Of a stretch of DNA of 64,000 bases, positions 61,694 to 64,000 are shown piece after piece. The translations under genes and the position numbers were made by a program. Positions within the stretch are counted from its first letter, which is position 1; each line of letters begins with the position of its first letter. Source of the stretch: Buxus sempervirens (lineage: Eukaryota > Streptophyta > Magnoliopsida > Buxales > Buxaceae); contig OX387183.1 of the NCBI GenBank assembly GCA_947561395.2, positions 30,678,853 through 30,742,852 on the forward strand. The letters run 5' to 3'. The notes under the pieces were generated by a model. The model did no database searches. It saw only the letters and a list, made by a program, of their open reading frames with translations, and was not told the DNA's origin.

Positions 61694-62666
61694 CTTCATC
61701 ACAAGAGAGTGGGAACCCAATCTCGTTCTTGAGACATCCCAACTTTCTTCAGTTCCTATTTGGATCAAGTTATTTCATGTCCCATTAGAGTTATGGAAGC
61801 TTCATTGCTAGTGGAGTGGGGAAGCCACTTTTTCTGGATGAACTTACGGAGAGAAGGGCGAAGCTGGGGTTTGCGAGGGTATGTGTGGAGATAGATACCT
61901 CGTGTACATTCCCAGAGATAATTGACATGCATTATGGGAGGGATAAGGAGCTATCTTCTGATATCAAAGTTGAGTATGCATGGAAACCTGCAAGGTGTTC
62001 TTTATGCAATGTTTTTGGTCATTTGGAAAGCTGGTGTAGTCGTGTCAGAGCTAGAACATCGAAGCCTACAGGAAAAGTGTTTGCCTCACTTGCCTAAATT
62101 TCCGATAACCATGAAGAGGAGATCACTATGGATGGAAGTGAATCTGGAGAGAACGTGAGCTCACCAGCAGGAGAGGCTCCCATGGGTGGTGATCCTTAGT
62201 TTAATGAGAGGGGCAGTCAGTCCAAAGAGGAATGGAAATGCATTTGCAAAGGAAAGGAGGTTATAGTTGATGAAGATGGATCGGATGTGAGCATAAATCC
62301 ACCAGTGGAGACCAGTAGGTCTCATTCAGCTTCTAGTGAAGAAGCGCTTGTAGCTAGGGAGGTTGAGATGCATGCATCACCTCAGGACTCGATATCAGTC
62401 ATCAAGGGCCAAGGGGTGCCTATGAATTCAGTTGACGTTATGCATGGGGCACCTATCAATTCAGTTGAAGATATGCATGGGGAGCCTATGAATTCAGTGG
62501 AAGATATGCATGGGGTGCATGGGGTGCACGAGAAGGCTAATCCCGCCAGTTCCATTGTCCTTCCCAATAGACTCAACCAATTCTCCTTGCTGTCGGACAT
62601 GGACAGTATGTCCTCCCACGAGTCTCCGTTGGGTAGTGAGGGTAAGAAATCAAGGAAGAAAAAGAA
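61694..62666 (+). pseudogene. LINE N ORF1, middle part with knuckle and 11-residue repeats
   Basis: It resumes at the GRLF block after LINE O. SVPIWIKLFHVPLELW is followed by a deletion that removes the TPSGL region near 61800. The frame 61816-62097 has GKPLFLDEL, the knuckle CSLCNVFGHLESWC and a stop at 62095-62097. A further TAG near 62199 and a frame opening at 62287 follow. That frame carries three 11-residue repeats, NRLNQFSLLS and a basic KKSRKKK stretch. The SINE interrupts at 62667. Confidence 0.8.
62413..62511 (+). repeat. Three 33-bp tandem repeats coding an 11-residue unit
   Basis: Units start at 62413, 62446 and 62479 and encode GVPMNSVDVMH, GAPINSVEDMH and GEPMNSVEDMH. A shortened GVHGVH follows. 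The repeat length is a multiple of three and the frame is kept. Other ORF1 proteins in the window have no such array at this place. Confidence 0.9.
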
Positions 62667-62894
62667 CCTCAAAGGGTTGTCCTAGTGGTCAAGGCTTGGC
62701 TTGGGGGTTTGCTCCCTCCAAGGTCTTAAGTTCAAAACCTCTTAGGTGTTACCAATCCTTTGGGGCTACCTACATAAGGTCTATGGGCTTTAGACTTAAC
62801 TGGGCCATGTGGGTTGTAGGGTCTTGCATGGGCCCTCAGGGATTAGTCGGTTGAGCGTAAGCGGGCCCGGATACCCTGAGTTCCAAAAAAAAAA
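62667..62894 (+). mobile_element. tRNA-derived SINE
   Basis: A 228-bp element between perfect 15-bp duplications AAGGAAGAAAAAGAA at 62652-62666 and 62895-62909. It has a polymerase III A-box-like TGTCCTAGTGG (62678-62688), a B-box-like AGTTCAAAACC (62729-62739) 40 bases further on, a GC-rich body and a 3' end TTCC followed by 12 A. It carries no ORF, so it must rely on LINE proteins for movement. It lies in ORF1 of LINE N. Confidence 0.85.
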
Positions 62895-62909
62895 AAGGAA
62901 GAAAAAGAA

Positions 62910-63021
62910 AAAAAGGACCATCTTGGTGGATGAAATTGCCATTAGAGAAGCTAAGAGTAAGGCAGTGAGATGTTATTCCCAGCTGGCTTCCACCCGCAGT
63001 GGTGGCTCACCCAATCTCTAA
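62910..63021 (+). pseudogene. LINE N ORF1, C-terminal tail
   Basis: Resumes after the SINE with a lysine-rich run and RTILVDEIAIREAKSK, the tail conserved in all ORF1 proteins here. It ends at the TAA 63019-63021. Eight bases separate it from the ORF2 ATG. The ORF2 start reads ATGGTTAA, so the stop of the usual overlapping frame is still present. Confidence 0.82.
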
Positions 63022-63029
63022 TCAGATTT

Positions 63030-64000
63030 ATGGTTAATTGGGCCACCTGGAACATCAGGGGACTCAATGACTTGGCCAAGCAGGCCGATGTCAAGATGCT
63101 TATAAGTAAATGGAAGCTTAGTCTCATATGTATTGTGGAAACAAAGGTTCGGGAGGTCAATAAAGCAACAACCATTGCCTCCATCTGCCCCACATGGCAA
63201 TCCATTGATAACTACTCTAATGCCTTGAAAGGCCGAATTTGGGTGTGTTGGGATCCACTCGAACTCTCACTTCAATCATGGCTGATCACGGACCAGCTCA
63301 TCCACTGTGGTGTGACAAATATGAAAACTCAAGCCCAATTTGTAGCCTCGTTCATCTACGGAGCTAATGATTGGTATCAAAGGAAGGCACTGTGGCACGA
63401 TTTGAAGAGCATCATCCCTGGTTGCCCATGGGTGGTAGCAGGGGACTTTAATTGTGTTCGCAATTCGGATGAGAAGTTGGGGGGTAAACCAATCAATCAC
63501 AAGGCAGCTAAGGACTTCAATACCTTCATTGATGACTGCATGCTGGTTCAACTAAAGCAAACAGGCCTCTTTCACACCTGGAGCAACAAAAGTACTGGTA
63601 AAAATTTAATTATCTGCAAACTTGATAGGGTTTTGGTTAATCATGAATGGATGCAGGCTTACCCTTCTTCTGAAGCGGATGTCCTTGCCCCGGGCATATC
63701 CGATCATTGTCCGATCGTGGTATCTATGGCTCAAGAAACTTATCAAGGCACAAAACCATTCAAGTTCTTTAACAACTGGTGCATGCATGCCGATTTCCTT
63801 CCTTTGGTTGAGCAAGCTTGGTCGATCCACATCTCTGGTACACCCATGTTTAAGCTTGTCAAAAAACTGAAGAACGTGAAAAGGAAGTTAAAAGAATGGA
63901 GCCATCTGAAGTTTCATAAGCTGCATGATCAAATCAGCATGGTTAGGGCGGATTTAGAAGCTTGCCAAAGAAGATTACTCTCCTATCATGGTGACCCACC
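63030..64000 (+). CDS. LINE N ORF2, endonuclease domain, open to the window end
   Basis: From the ATG at 63030 the frame is open for 323 codons to the edge. It reads NWATWNIRGLNDLAKQ, VETKVREVNK, IYGAND, GDFNCVRNSDEK and SDHCP, the conserved endonuclease motifs, then the start of the linker (KEWSHLKFHKLHDQ). The reverse transcriptase lies outside the window. It is closest to I2 and B. Whether the full ORF2 is intact cannot be judged. Confidence 0.88.
   Translation, partial: MVNWATWNIRGLNDLAKQADVKMLISKWKLSLICIVETKVREVNKATTIASICPTWQSIDNYSNALKGRIWVCWDPLELSLQSWLITDQLIHCGVTNMKTQAQFVASFIYGANDWYQRKALWHDLKSIIPGCPWVVAGDFNCVRNSDEKLGGKPINHKAAKDFNTFIDDCMLVQLKQTGLFHTWSNKSTGKNLIICKLDRVLVNHEWMQAYPSSEADVLAPGISDHCPIVVSMAQETYQGTKPFKFFNNWCMHADFLPLVEQAWSIHISGTPMFKLVKKLKNVKRKLKEWSHLKFHKLHDQISMVRADLEACQRRLLSYHGDP

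Larger units (their letters stand above)
54204..64000 (+). mobile_element. LINE N, L1-clade element with 5' UTR, split by LINE O and a SINE, open at the window end
   Basis: A plus-strand LINE inserted in gypsy 2. Its parts are a 5' UTR (54204-54870), ORF1 at 54871-55570, 61694-62666 and 62910-63021, and ORF2 from 63030 beyond the window. ORF1 is broken by at least two stops, while the visible part of ORF2 is open. Its ORF1 resembles that of I1. The 3' end and target duplication lie outside the window. Confidence 0.85.

Noticed and set aside
62674..62745. A possible tRNA gene with A and B boxes
   Set aside because: No cloverleaf can be drawn, and the segment lies inside a unit with target duplications and an A-tail, so it is the head of a SINE.
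1..64000. A host gene or a new multi-gene system hidden among the transposons
   Set aside because: Every long frame could be assigned to LINE ORF1, LINE ORF2 or gypsy pol; the remaining gaps show no coding pattern.

Overview
This window looks like nuclear DNA of a flowering plant. It contains no host gene that I can recognise. Nearly every base belongs to nested retrotransposons: at least sixteen L1-clade LINE insertions (named A to O below), one tRNA-derived SINE, two decayed Ty3/gypsy pol regions of the Tat type, one probable long terminal repeat, and several copies of unassigned repeats. The plant assignment rests on LINE ORF1 proteins with a DUF4283-like domain and CCHC knuckle, ORF2 proteins ending in a zf-RVT zinc domain, and gypsy pol carrying a second, archaeal-type RNase H. 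The species cannot be told.

Layout. 1-9452: LINE A (+), split by antisense LINE B (3269-7524). 9453-12032: LINE C (+), starting in the A-tail of A. 12033-14156: a repeat called R1, split by LINE D (-). 14157-17315: a probable LTR containing LINE E. 17359-18686: LINE F (+), holding a 108-bp LINE fragment. 18687-27085: gypsy element 1 (-), split by LINE G (18717-20069) and LINE H (21996-25797). 27103-29420: two tandem copies of a unit of about 1.04 kb. About 29876-48857: LINE I1 (+), split by J (31608-32107), L (32816-43667, itself split by I2 at 33153-37168) and M (43725-44864). 48858-50672: a third copy of the 1.04-kb repeat and a second R1 copy. 51063-54203: gypsy element 2 (-). 54204-64000: LINE N (+, running off the window), split by full-length LINE O (55571-61680, -) and by a SINE (62667-62894).

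How the parts work. ORF1 is the nucleic-acid-binding protein. ORF2 supplies the apurinic-type endonuclease, the reverse transcriptase and a C-terminal zinc domain for target-primed reverse transcription. Only LINE O has both ORFs intact, a 5' UTR, an A-tail and perfect 13-bp target duplications. B, H and I2 keep intact ORF2 (1211-1215 aa) but are 5' truncated. Unoccupied paralogous sites inside the window (gypsy 2 against gypsy 1, R1 against R1, B against F) let several insertions be verified from the sequence alone.

The points most worth a second look are these. Four LINEs with preserved 5' ends share 5' UTRs dense in TTCGTG (sense strand). A stop/start cassette ATGNTTAA joins ORF1 and ORF2 in most elements. 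A conserved 3' box CTTACTTTCC precedes the A-tail. A snap-back hairpin sits at the 5' junction of I2. I found no clearly new non-transposon system.
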